Shown here piece by piece: positions 11,401-21,999 of a stretch of 64,000 nt of DNA (within the stretch, counting starts at the first letter, position 1; every line of letters starts with the position of its first letter). A model generated the notes under the pieces. It saw nothing but the letters and a program-made list of their open reading frames with translations. It did not search any database and was not told where the DNA came from. Source of the DNA: Heracleum sosnowskyi (taxonomy: Eukaryota > Streptophyta > Magnoliopsida > Apiales > Apiaceae); assembly GCA_030848705.1 (NCBI GenBank), contig CM061245.1, forward strand, positions 37,018,711 through 37,082,710, in the 5' to 3' direction. A program made the translations under genes and the position numbers.

Positions 11401-11871
11401 GACATGATTTTGTCAACAATTAGAAGAAGACTGGATGGTGGTAGAAATTTCAATGGTGATTATACTCCCATGTACTTAAATCAGAGAGGTCAAGATGTGG
11501 AAATGCAAAGGGGCACTGCTGTTAAAGAAGTGATTTTTGGCATGACACAACTTAATCTTAATCCTGATGGGAAGGAAATTGCTTATCTTTTGCTTGAAGA
11601 GCACAGTCTACAAAGAAGCTCCATTCAGAATCTCAGAGCAGCTATCTATCAGATTGATGAGGAAGATGAAGAACTCAGAAATTTTAAGGAAAGACTGATT
11701 CAAATTCTTGAAGAAAAAGAAGAAAATTTGTTATCCAACTTCTTGAAGATGAATCTGTTCTATCAAAGAATTTAAACAGATAAGTTGTTGCTGTAAATAT
11801 TTGTACATTTTGTAAATATGTTTTTGACATCATTGAATCTAGGAATCTATACTTTATTTTACAAAGTATGA

Positions 11872-11884
11872 GATTGGGGGAGAT
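11872..11884 (+). other. E1 3' polypurine tract
   Basis: GATTGGGGGAGAT directly abuts the 3' LTR. It is the plus-strand primer of reverse transcription, with the same form as in elements B and D. Bases 11776-11871 upstream hold no gene. Confidence 0.85.
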
Positions 11885-12444
11885 TGTTAGATCAGGATTC
11901 AATGATCGTCAGGATCTAGACTCAACTGATCAGGATTGTTGACGTCATCAGTATTGCATTGTCATCAGTATTTGATCAAGCATCAGTATCAGGATTGACA
12001 TCAGGATGTATATCAGGACTATGATCAGGATTGATCATCAGGACTGGAAGCTGATCAGGATTCCTACTTAGAGTTATATTTGGAGTCTAGTTAAAGATGG
12101 AAAGATTATTCTGTCGGTTCCTAGTTTATAGGAATGCAGCTATCGATTTAGGATAGGTTTCAATCTCTGTAATTGATTAGGACTTATCATGTAATTGATA
12201 GAGAAGCTGTGTAATATATAAACACAGTTTAGGTTTTGGTTTACAAACTGATCACATACACGAGTATTTTGTAACCTAGCAGCTCTCAAGAACACAGAAT
12301 TTCTTGAGAGAGTTTTATAACAGTTTTATATCAGTAATAACAAAACTGTTATTATTCATATTTGTGTTTTACATATTAAACTGTCGAGAATCTTTTACAA
12401 TTGTATTCAACCCCCCTTCTACAATTGTTTATTACTAGGCAACA
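11885..12444 (+). repeat. E1 3' LTR
   Basis: 560 bp, starts TGTTAG and ends CAACA, followed by TSD TGAAC. It carries the same ATCAGGATT-rich left part and TATATAA box (12215-12221) as the 5' copy but lacks the extra 17-bp unit. Confidence 0.95.
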
Positions 12445-12449
12445 TGAAC

Positions 12450-13540
12450 TCAGTTTCATATGAAATCCGAAAAAGTATGCGTAGAATCTTGCCTCACTTT
12501 CTCAAGGTACTCAGTGCATAATTAGTTACTTTACACACTTTCATGGATTAATGGATGAATTAGAGAATTTAATTAGCACAAATTCCTCGTTGTTCTTATA
12601 CTACAAATACTTATGTTTGTCAACTCAATGTGAAAATTATGCAATATGAAAATCAGATGAAATTAAGTCAGTTCTTGATGGGACTCAATGAACAATTTAC
12701 TAGTATGCGAGGTCAAATTTTACGCATGTCTCTGTTACCTGATCTCAATCATGCCTATGTTATGCTTTTACAAGATGAAAATCAACGAAATCATGTTAAT
12801 CACAATGTAATGATACCTGAAAACTCTGCGATGAATGCTCGTTTTTCTTCTGGTTCATCTGGTTAATCTCAGAGATCTAAACAGTCTCAATTTCGCAAGG
12901 ATGCGAAATAGAAAATTGATACTGATGTTGAGTGTGACTTTTGTCACATGACTGGTCACTCGCGAGAGAAATGTTTTGCTCTACACGGTTATCCGGAGTG
13001 GCATCGTTTGTTTGGAAAGCCTAAACCACAGCCTAGATCTATCTCATATAAACAAAATGTTGTAAGTGTTACTCATACTGAATCTAAACCTGATGCTAAT
13101 CCTCCTGGAGGTACTACTTCATCTAATCTAGTGCCAACTACTAATGATCTCTATGAAGCTCAATGTCAACAGTTGATACAGATGTTGCAATCCAATGTAA
13201 AGGTTTCTACTGCACCATGGTTAAATAACAGTGCTAATCATGTGGCATGTAGTCTTTCTTTCATTAACTCTGCAATTTTTGCTTCACCGGTTCAATTTGT
13301 GCAACCACATGGATTTTAGATTTTGGAGCAACTCATCACATCACTCCTTATCTTTCATTATTTACTAATCCTAAATCTATCCAGTCTGAACTTCATTTAC
13401 ATAATGGAGCTACATCACCTGTTACACACACTGGCACAGTTCATTTATCCCCTCAAATTGTCCTACAAGATGTTCTTGTTGTCCCTAATTTTCAGTGTAA
13501 TCTGTTAGCCATACTCGCTAATCATAACTCTTGCAATGTT
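12450..13540 (+). pseudogene. A0 gag C-terminal part, zinc knuckle and protease remnant
   Basis: This continues the gag piece left of E1. Frames change several times between 12480 and 12640. From 12630 the gag helix region is readable (LSQFLMGLNEQF, RGQILRMSLLP). A CCHC knuckle follows at about 12933-12974 (CDFCHMTGHSREKC) with the HGYP motif that usually follows it in Ale elements. At 13308-13340 the protease active-site region reads WILDFGATHHIT, where the usual DSG has become DFG; the catalytic Ser/Thr position is therefore altered. Stops at 12864, 13317 and elsewhere show a decayed copy. Confidence 0.8.
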
Positions 13541-14120
13541 GTGTTTTCTGCAACTAAATGCTTATTGCAGGCCCCTGCTTTGATGATGTAGATAGATATT
13601 GGTAAACTTAGTGATGGTCTATACAAATTACATGCCCCTCCCATGGTTGCAAATTCCTCCACCGGGTCTACATCCTTCTCTTGTCAGTTTACTGAATCAT
13701 CGGTCACCAAGTGGCATTGGAAACTTGGTCACCCTTCTCCTACTATTTTGAGTAACATTCTGTGTTTGTCTATTCCTAAGTCATATGTCCTTAGTGACTA
13801 TGACATATGTCATAAGGCAAAACAAGTGTGTTTACCATTTCCTATTAGAGAGTCTAGGAGTAACAATGCTTTTGACATTATCAATTGTGATAAAAATTTT
13901 ACCATAGTGGATGATTTCTCTAAATGTACTTGGGTGTTTCTTATATCTTATTGCAGTCCTTGTATATGTGGATGAAATTCTTATCACTGGTACAAGTAAG
14001 CAATTAATTCAGCATATTATCTCTCATATGGCTTCTGCTTTCAAGGTTAAAGATTTGGGTTCTTTGCGTTATTTTTTGGGTATAGAAGTTGCCAGGTCTC
14101 TTTCAGGCATCTTCATACAT
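13541..14120 (+). pseudogene. A0 pre-integrase, integrase start and RT, joined by internal deletion
   Basis: From 13643 the reading contains the pre-integrase motif WHWKLGHPSPTIL and its downstream Cys (DICHKAKQ). It then shows the beginning of the integrase core (FTIVDDFSKCTWVFLIS). Near 13955-13965 the sequence jumps straight into reverse transcriptase (VYVDEILITG, the YVDD box with E in place of the second D, then FKVKDLGSLRYFLGIEV). Most of integrase and the RT fingers/palm are missing, an internal deletion of roughly 1.5-2 kb judged from family length. The region is cut at 14120 by solo LTR H. Confidence 0.8.
14116..14120. repeat. Target duplication TACAT of solo LTR H, left copy
   Basis: TACAT at 14116-14120 recurs at 15415-15419, directly flanking a TG...CA unit. 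This is the standard 5-bp duplication made by an LTR retrotransposon integrase. Confidence 0.9.
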
Positions 14121-15414
14121 TGAAAGACATTTGTATAGACCTATTTGAAAACACTGAGGATTCGACTTAACTTAAACCAAGAATGTAATAAGTAAATAAT
14201 AATTCAAATAGTCACAGGAATCTCAATAGATTATATCAGTCAAGAGAATGAAGATAAAAGTCAATCTACAGACTTGAAGTGATTCTACATTGAAAGAAGT
14301 TCATTTATTTGATCAAGCCTCAGTGAAGTGTTCAAGAAAGTGGAACTATTTAAAAGTGACAGAGATTTCAGAAGTGTGACGGGAAATGTACATGTTACAG
14401 TATTTGTTAAAGAGAAAGAAAAAGGACCACAACTTAAAGTCTAAAGATGGAGAATCGTCATTGAAGTTAGTCACTCATGAACCAGGCAGTACATCAAGTG
14501 TCAACGTCATTCAGTGGTAGTTCGTCATCAGTTTCAGTGGTTCTCAGATTTATTATTATTTCTCTTTTAATTTATTTTATAAGTTAATTAATTTAATCTA
14601 TAAATTAATTCCTTCAGAATTAATTTATTTCTTAAATTAATTAATCTAGAATTTAAGTAATTTAAATTATAAATTAATTCACTCAAATTAATTTATTTGT
14701 TAAATTATTGAAGTTAATTAAATTAAACTAGAATTATAACTAAACTAGTAGTACTATTAGTTAGTACTGCTAGGCCAAAAAGCTAGTACTACCGATAGTA
14801 CTGCTAGGCCAAAAGCAAGTACTACCTATAGTACTGCTAGGCTTAAGTAGAGTACTACCGAGAGTACTTGCATAGCAAAGGTTTTGGCGCGTACATTTCA
14901 CACAGTTGACTTATGATAAGAGATGTGAAGTGATCAACAAAAAAAGGAACAGAAAGAAGAAAGAAAAGAATAAGTCATATACATTATTGTCTTCTTCATT
15001 CACACCTCTCAACTGTCCGAGCTAAAACTTTCAGTGAATTAACTTCTAGTATTTATTGTTGTATCCAAGCTACTAGAATTAGTTTACTTGTAATTCTTTG
15101 ACAATCTAGCGGATCATAATCCCTAGAATTTATATCAAACTACTTTTTAGTATTCGATCCTTTTATTACAAAAATAGATAAATTCATGTCGAATTTATTC
15201 TAGGTTTGTTGTAACAAGAACCTTGTAATCTGTACTCAGAATTGTAACACCCTTCAAGTTTAATATAAGTTATATTTAACTTGAATCTTGTTTCATTTAA
15301 TTCCACAATAATTTGTTATTGGATTGTTTAATCAAGAACAATACAAATTCGATTAAACGGTACAGTTTGTATTCAACCCACCCCCCCCTTCTACAAACAT
15401 ATCGGGACCTAACA
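14121..15414 (+). mobile_element. Solo LTR H (SIRE-like copia), TSD TACAT
   Basis: This 1294-bp unit begins TG (TGAAAGACAT) and ends CA (GACCTAACA), is flanked by TACAT on both sides, and interrupts the A0 RT frame exactly. It has no internal domain, so it is most simply a solo LTR left by LTR-LTR recombination. Near the right end (15370-15397) a C-run followed by CTTCTACAA matches the tail of the E1, B and D LTRs, which supports a SIRE-type plus-strand origin. It contains a long AT-rich block (14560-14740) and a short tandem array built on AGTACT (14745-14880). The listed ORF-like reading at 15313 is chance. Confidence 0.85.
14745..14880 (+). repeat. AGTACT-rich tandem array inside solo LTR H
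   Basis: About three imperfect copies of a roughly 37-40 bp unit occur, each with GTACTGCTAGGC followed by an A-rich stretch and AGTACTACC. AGTACT is its own reverse complement, so the array is full of short palindromes. Confidence 0.75.
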
Positions 15415-15419
15415 TACAT

Positions 15420-15871
15420 CAACGAAAGTACACACTTGATATTCTTACTGATACTGGTTTGTCTGGTGCTCGACCATCACGGGTACCTTTGGATCAAAAT
15501 CATAATCTACATACGTCTACTAGTGCTTTCTTGTTTGATTCCGATGTTTTCACCTATCGGCGTCTTGTTGGAAGATTGATTTACCTTACTGTGACACGAC
15601 CTGATCTCGCATATGCAGTTCAAGTTCTTTCACAATTTATTTCCAAGCCCCAGTTTGATCATCTTCAAGCTACTTACAAAGTGGTTCGTTACTTAAAAGG
15701 TTCACCAGGTCAGGGCCTTTTTATGGCCGCTAATGTCCCACCATCATTAACAACGTTTTGTGATTCTGATTGGGGAGGGTGCAAGGCTACACGACAATCT
15801 TTGACTGGCTATTGTGTACTATTTGGTTCATCCCTTATCACCTGGAAAAGTAAGAAACAACACACTATTTC
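15420..15871 (+). pseudogene. A0 RT thumb and RNase H, truncated
   Basis: This continues the RT frame after the H insertion. The reading has QRKYTLDIL, the copia connection YRRLVGRLIYLTVTRPDLAYAV, then RNase H (TTFCDSDWGGCKATRQSLTGYCV, SLITWKSKKQHTIS). The first RNase H catalytic Asp is present. The frame ends at 15871 where the LTR of element B begins, so the second half of RNase H with its catalytic Glu and Asp is missing. Confidence 0.85.
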
Positions 15872-16919
15872 TCTTAGGAATTAGGATGATTCTTGATGAT
15901 AACCAAATTAACTTAGTAAAATTTGTATAACTGAAAATGTAACTTTCAACGAATAGAAGGTTGTTACAGTATCCGTTGAAAGGTATCTTATCTCTTGATA
16001 AGTGTAAATGTAACATAATTTCTCTTGTTCAAGTACTAGCAGTTGAAATGTTCTAGTGTAGGCTGAACAAGCTTTTTTATTGACTTACAAATAGATATGT
16101 AGAATAGGGAGGCTAACTATAAATAATCTATGCCTTGTAATTTTACATAAGTGAAATTGTATTTCAACGGATAGCCATTCAGCTTTCAATGGATGCACCT
16201 TGGAAAGCTTCACCGGATAGCCATTCAGTTTTCAACGGATGCACCTTCGAAAGCTTCAATGGATGCAACCACATTACTTTCAACCGATGCTACATTATTG
16301 ACCTCAGCTGATACCACTTCAATTATTAACAGTTGAAATTGTGTAAGGGACAGTTCTGACAAGTCATAAGGGTTGATGGAACAGAAAGAGCACGGAAACT
16401 AGTATTTTGGGAAACCCTGAAGAAAAGGAAGCATTCTATTTCCATATGATCAAAAGAGATGATTCTTCAAGGATAATTAGCTAAAAGGCAAATCATTGCA
16501 AGGACCATTGGACTTAGAGTGAAAAACCAAGATTTTGGACTTTACCTACTGTACAATTTTGTGTTGTTCAATTAAGCTTGTAAACTTGGAGTATATAACC
16601 AAGTGTAGCAATGTTTTTGTAGGTAAGAAATCATATTTAGTTTTAAGAGCTTAAGCAATATTCCTTTGTAAATTGCTGAAGCAAAAACATTGTAACTGTA
16701 GCTGTGAGTTTGTTCAAAAACTACATAGAGATTTCTTCAAATAAAATCTCTCAGGTGGAACAATCAATCCACCTGAATTTTTAATTCTTGTTTTATTAGT
16801 TTTCTACGATTTCACATTTCTGTTCTAAATTTTAGCTTTGTCAGTGAAAAAGAATTGGAAATTTAAAGGATTGTATTCAACCCCCCCTCCCCTCTACAAT
16901 CCTGTGATTTCATTGTTAG
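15872..16919 (+). repeat. B 5' LTR, 3' edge fused to pol tail
   Basis: About 1.05 kb. It contains decayed copies of the word TTCAACGGAT in both orientations (15944, 15970, 16163-16290). A TATATAA box lies at 16592-16598 in a TTGGAGTATATAACCAAG context that closely resembles the promoter core of element D. It ends with the SIRE C-run and TCTACAATCC block. After GTTAG at 16919 the sequence jumps into RNase H coding, so the terminal CA, PBS and everything up to RNase H are deleted. Confidence 0.85.
16592..16598 (+). promoter_or_regulatory. TATA box of B 5' LTR
   Basis: TATATAA, followed by CCAAGTGTAGCA. The same 3' context follows the TATA box of the distantly related element D, so this promoter core is conserved between the two families. 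Confidence 0.6.
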
Positions 16920-17033
16920 GAACTACATTTTGTTCCAAGTGAAAAGCTGCTTGCAGACATTTTTACCAAGCCACTTGATGAATCAACATTCTTAAGGTTG
17001 GTAAGTGAGCTAGGTATGCTTAACTACTCTTAA
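16920..17033 (+). pseudogene. B pol remnant: last 38 codons of RNase H
   Basis: Reads ELHFVPSEKLLADIFTKPL and ends SELGMLNYS with a TAA stop at 17031-17033. It matches the C-terminal tail of the pol proteins of E1, C and D. All upstream pol is deleted, with the junction directly against the 5' LTR. Confidence 0.9.
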
Positions 17034-17557
17034 GTACTTTGAATGTTTGCTTGTCTGTAATGCAGCCAATATAATGTTGATTTTCTTGAGAATTGTAATT
17101 CTCAGAAAAAGTGATAATTTTGTCTAAGTCAAAATTACTCTTTCAACCGATACCACTATCGTTTTAAGGTCAAAACATATTACTGGGTTTTTACTTTTCA
17201 ACGGATACGCTGAATCTCAGAAGGTTTACATCTCATCCGTTGATTAGTAGCATTTAATCTCAACTGTTAATGGCCACATCTCTATCCGCCGATGTATACA
17301 TATACGCCTGTATGTATATAACTGCAGTAAATTCGTGGCTATCTTTTTCTTAAATTATTTTTAAACGGTTACTTTTTGCACCAATCAAGTGATTTCTTCT
17401 AATTATTTTGATTAACTTGGTGAATTATTTGGGAGAAGTATAAATTCTTTTTTGCTTCTAACTGTTCATTTTTCATCTTTCCCAAATTCACTAAGGCAAA
17501 AACACTCTCTTCTCTTTCGAAGCAAAACCTTTCTCTTCAACTAATTACTCTTTAGCG
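17034..17557 (+). other. B spacer between pol and ORF3
   Basis: No gene. It holds several TTCAACGGATA-type words in both orientations (about 17141, 17187, 17238, 17286), matching the position of the word cluster in the spacer of element D. A T/C-rich leader ending TTTAG precedes the ORF3 ATG at 17558. Confidence 0.6.
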
Positions 17558-20500
17558 ATGGCACCAACAAACAAGACCATGTCACTCACTGGCTTCACTT
17601 ATGAGAAGAACAACTTCACGGTCTTGATAGATTTTGAAGATCAAACAAAGCCATATCACAAGATGATGAACTTCCTTCAAGAGTGCAAGCTCTCTCATGC
17701 AATGTTTGCAGCTCCAACTCTGTACTTTGAGGTGATAGAGGAGATTTGGACATCTGACATGTTTGATGCTACCAACACCACAATCACCTTCAATCTACAA
17801 GGTAAGGAACACACTATCAATGCTGCTGTTGTTACTGCTTGTTTGAAATTGCCTGAAGATATTTGTTTAGCTAAGCCCACTGAAAATGAAATTGTTGCTA
17901 TGCTAAACTCTATTAATTATGCTAAGCAAACCGATAATTTAGGTAGAATACAGAGAAAGGGCATGAGAAAAGAATGGAGTTTCTTTTGTGATGCCTTTAT
18001 CAAAGTATTTTCCGGCATAATAAGTAATTGGGATGCTGTAACTATTTCCATGCTAGAGATGATTTACATGATCCTAAATGACAAATACTTTAACCTAGGG
18101 GAGTATTTTCCAACAGCCTACTACCCAAGTGGTCATAACAAAAACTTCCAAACCCAAATCAAAAAGACAAACCTCAGGTGCTTCTCAAAAAGCATTTGCT
18201 GCAAAAACTACTACTCAGCCTGAGGGGAGTGCACAGGTGGTAGTGAGGGGTGATGGAAGGGGTGAAAATCAAAGAAACCCCAATGATAAGGAAGGAGGGG
18301 TGAGTGAGTCCCAGCCTAGCCACTCTGTATCTTCTCAAAAGGATACAGTGGTTGAAAAGGAAATTAGCACATCCCTAGTGGCATCGTCCCAAAAGGATGT
18401 CACTATTGAAAAGAGTTCCCAACCAGGAACACAGAACAAGAGGGATAGGGACACCAGTAGCCCTAAGGATATGTCCAAAGCCTATGTCAGGAGAAAGAAG
18501 GGTAAGGCAACTAGGGATGCACAGGGTTCACACACAGTGCAGAACAAAATCTCTGATTTTGTGTCTGTACCATCACAAATTCAGATTGATGTGGCTCCAG
18601 CAAATGTGGAGTCACAGCCCCATTTTCTCAATATCCAAATTGAAACAGAAGCACCAAGCTCACCAACTATCTCTCTGGATGTGGATATGATAAACACATC
18701 AATTCCAGATTCTCCATCTCTTAAATTCATGGAGGAGCCCCACTCTGAAATTGGTGGTCGTCATCTTTTAGATGATTTGTTGGATCATCAATCTATCATT
18801 TCAGAAACCTTGGTTACATCCATGGCATCAAATTTAAAATCAATCCCCACAGATTCTACCTTTGTTTCTACTTCAATTGCTACTTCATTCCCTTCTTCAA
18901 CGGATATCTCACATCTATTGATGAGTGTTTCTCTTTCAACGGATACGCTTCACAGCAGCCATCCGTTGAAACTCACTTCTACTACTCCTACACTTGAAAT
19001 TTCAACTTCAATAATTTCAACATCAAGTGTAGATGAGTTAGTAGTTGTTGAAACACTCCTAGGACTAAGGGTAGGGAGTGAACAACTTGAGAGTGAGAGG
19101 TTGGCTTGCAGCCAGGCAAAAGGAGAGTTAGTTAATGAGAGACTGACTATTTCTTCTAGTCAGGCAAAAGGAAAGCTAGAGGGTACCACCTTAGAAGGTG
19201 AAGGTGAGGGTGTGAGAGGTGTGAGCCAGGGGGAGCCCCTAATGCAAGAATATAGAGAAAATGAGAGAAATGCAGGTATTGGAGATATAAGGATGGAAGA
19301 CTCAGCCATTGCTAGTGAGTTAATGAATTTCAGTGAAGCTGAAAGGGAGAGGTTGTTCCAGTTAGAATATCAACATGAACTGGATCAAATCAACCTGGAT
19401 GCTGAGACATTTACTCATCCTGGACCAGCCTATCAAGTGTTGGTTGGCCAGGGCAATGTGGAGGCAGAAAGAACATTGAACTTGGTACACACTACTGAGT
19501 CAATGTTAAGGGCTAAAGATGCAATCTCGTCACTGCCTCCAGGAGCTGCTGATCACTTCAACTATGACAGCACTTTTGAAGAAGATGATACAAGTGATTT
19601 AGATGGTGGTGAAGGAGGAGGTGAAGGTCCTTCCACCTCAGAAAGCACACCTGATTGGCTATTCTCAAATGAAGCCAAATTCGATGAGATCAACATGGTG
19701 CTATTAAAGCAATATCAACAAGCTTTTACTGAATCAAAGTCAGCAAATTCTACAAGGAAGATCATTTTGTCCAAGTTCATGACCTCTCTCCAACTTCAGA
19801 AAATGTAGCTTCTTCATCAAAGGGCTCTAACAGAAAAGGTCAAGATTAAGATAGATGATCTCAAAGATGTTGTAGGAAGAAGAATAGACACTATTTTTCC
19901 TCTTACCATAATTAATACTCTCAAGAGGAAAGCAATCAAGGAGGATGCCCTCTCAGAGTCTGTGGAGACTCTTTCTAAGAGAGTGGACATAATGGAGCAG
20001 AAGATGGACACTTTCATTGCCAATCAAAATGCACAGACTCAACTCCTATAACAATTGCTGCAGGCTACTGACATTGTTTAAACCCTTGATGATAACAAAA
20101 AGGGGGAGAATATACCAGTGGTCTCTGAACCAGCATTCACAACAACTCAATCATCATTGCCAAAAGTTGAGGGGGAGTCTGTCAACTTAAGTGTGCCATC
20201 AACTGTGGGGGAGCATCCAACACCTCAAATTATTGTCAATCCAAGTGAGTTTGAGCTCACAAAGGTGTTCTCCCTTCTTCCAGTATCACTACCTCAAGTT
20301 AAAGCCAGTGACTTTGACTTCTCTGGAATGAGTGAAGTAGAGATGATGGAAAAATAGGAACAGCTAGCACAAAAGACAAAGGAAATTAATGAAAGGATCA
20401 ATCAGAGGTTCTTAAACTCTAAGAGACTAATCAAAGAGTCCATTTTCAAAGCTTTGACCACATCTCAAGCTACCTCAACCTCAGAACCAGCTCCTACTCA

Positions 20501-21829
20501 CACCACAATTCTAAAAGTTCTCACACCTGAAGTAGTTCTCCTAGAGAAGATCTATGATCCTGAACCCTCACTTATTAAGGAGTTTGAACCAATTTTGAGT
20601 GGAAGAACTAGTTCCCCACCTAAGCATCATGACAAGAACAAACTAGAAGTGGATCACCCTCTATCTAAGCCAGATGACAACAAGGTGATGGGCAAGATCA
20701 TTAAAGAACTTAAAGACACACATGATGTGGGGTTGACGGAATCAGTGGCCGTAATCTACAAGAATGACAAAACATTGCATATCACAGTTAGCCATCCTAG
20801 ATTTACTGAAGTCAAAAGAGAGGAAACTTCAAGATTACTGAGCGAAGCTAATCCTAGCTCTTTTCCAAATGAGACCTCTCCTGAGAGGCTAGCTAGATTA
20901 GCTAAAGAGATATGGGATGAGTTAGCTGAAGAAGAAGTGGCCCCTCCTAAAAGGAAAAAGGGAAAGACAGTGCCCAAGACAAATCCAATCAGGAGGATAA
21001 AAAGAAAATCAAATAGGCCTGTCTCTCCTGAGAAAGAAGAAGTTGTGAAGAAAACTGAAGGCAAATCTGTTACAATTGAAGACATCATCAAGAATGTCAC
21101 TCAATTAGACACTACCTTCATGGCACTCCTATTGAATTCAAAGAAGAGCCCATAGAGTTTGAAAACTTGGAATTCCCAAAGATTATTCTTGAAGCTGAAA
21201 AGAAGAAAAGGGTGCCAAAGATGAAAATTCTTAAGGGACCAGTAAAACTCCAATCAGTGCCTCAAATTGTCAAGCCAATAGAAAACAAGGATGATTATCT
21301 CTACATAGCTGATATTCAAGAATATTCTGAATTGGATCTCTTTCTAGATGAACTGATTGAAGTCAGGGGCATTGACAAGTACAAAAATCTGCCAGAGAGA
21401 CTCATGTTTGTCTATAAAAGAGGAGTAGAAAGACCATGGCCCTTGCAGAGAATCCTAGGAGAAGGATACCCAACTTTGGTTAAGGTATTCTCAAGCATAA
21501 AGAGTACAAGAGGGTTCTCACCAATTGCAAGAGGACTAGTGATGAAACAGATTGATAAGATAAGGGCTAGTTGGAACTCACATGAAAGTTTGCTTGTAAA
21601 AATGAAGATCCCATACAATGGACAAAAGATTCATCTCCAACCCTATTGGATGATGGAATTCAGGGATGAAGATGGTTGCAGAAGGTTTTTCAGATTGAAG
21701 GACCAACTGTCTAAGGTAAGATCTAAGTACCTTAGATGGTTGCAATCCAAATTAAATCCAAAGATTGTTGAAGAGGACAACTTCTACAACCAATTGCAGC
21801 AGCAAATAGAGGCCAACTATGCCAGGTAA
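17558..21829 (+). pseudogene. B ORF3 (D-type), decayed
   Basis: ATG at 17558 (MAPTNKTMSLTG) aligns with the D ORF3 start. The N-domain (GFTYEKNN, EEIWTS, LGRIQRKGMRKEWSFF, SNWDAV) runs to about 18105. A loss of about 120 codons relative to D and a frame change follow. The Ser/Thr-rich middle (18129-19808) includes VVVETLLGLR and two SQAKGE repeats. A coiled coil occupies 19830-20060, then an internal purine tract with DDNKKGE (about 20088-20110). The C-domain is 21167-21829 (YIADI, EVRGI, LPERLMFVYKRG, HLQPYWMMEF, RRFFRLKDQL). Stops at 19806, near 20049, at 20355 and at 21827, plus a frame change near 21150, make it inactive. Three words lie in the coding part at 18895-18970. Confidence 0.85.
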
Positions 21830-21999
21830 GGGAAGAAGAAGATACTGCCTTCTAGAGAGAAGAAAAGGAACTAAAATTGCTCAGTCTAGAGGAGCACTCT
21901 CTCTGTAATGTTTCTCAAAATTCAACTCTTACATTTTATCACATTAATGCAGTTCAATACAAATTTTATCTTTTTATGTATATTTCTCTTAGGACTGTT
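21830..21999 (+). other. B 3' untranslated part, left of element C
   Basis: No gene. It ends in CTGTT (21995-21999), the left copy of the target duplication of element C. Confidence 0.7.

Larger units (their letters stand above)
6478..11775 (+). pseudogene. E1 ORF3 (SIRE-type third ORF), broken
   Basis: A large protein of unknown function downstream of pol, where SIRE1-like elements are known to carry an additional 'env-like' ORF. I see no signal peptide or membrane segment. The parts are a globular N-domain (6478-7330, with KREWNYFFDTLSRCF and NFDALPSGSLKIGYS), a Ser/Pro/Asp/Gln-rich middle with repeated TQEP and NPD motifs, and a coiled coil (about 9590-9840) ending in the conserved DVKKG. 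An RGG-like basic patch follows (10405-10490), then a C-domain (11143-11775). Lesions: about 2 bases lost near 6612, TGA 7589-7591, the TRIM 7769-8457, frame changes near 9465, 9855 and 10550, and TGA 11107-11109. It is closest to ORF3 of element C. Confidence 0.8.
839..12444 (+). mobile_element. E1: SIRE-type Ty1/copia element, full length, TSD TGAAC
   Basis: Direct LTRs at 839-1415 and 11885-12444 bound an 11.6-kb element, with TGAAC at 834-838 and 12445-12449. The order is LTR, PBS, gag, protease, integrase, RT, RNase H, spacer, ORF3, PPT, LTR. The LTRs differ at about 13 positions plus a 17-bp unit, roughly 2.3% by eye, so it is moderately young. It inserted into the gag of A0 and was later hit by a TRIM. 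Its gag, pol and ORF3 all carry nonsense or frameshift lesions, so it cannot make its own proteins. Confidence 0.95.
487..15871 (+). mobile_element. A0: old Ale-like Ty1/copia element, fragmented by three insertions
   Basis: The pieces 487-838, 12450-14120 and 15420-15871 are collinear parts of one copia element: PBS, gag N-terminus, gag C-terminus with zinc knuckle, protease, pre-integrase, RT and RNase H. Removing the insertions with one TSD copy restores continuity: reading passes from ILWILN at 838 into SVSYEI at 12450, and from GIFIH at 14120 into QRKYTL at 15420. The copy also has an internal deletion joining integrase to RT, plus many stops and frameshifts. No 3' LTR is visible; it should lie beyond the insertion point of element B. 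The gag N-terminal domain and short spacing to the PBS fit the Ale/Retrofit group. Confidence 0.8.

Noticed and set aside
17558..21829. B ORF3 as a host gene captured between repeats
   Set aside because: It aligns with ORF3 of D across N- and C-domains and sits between a pol tail and a PPT/LTR, so it belongs to the element.
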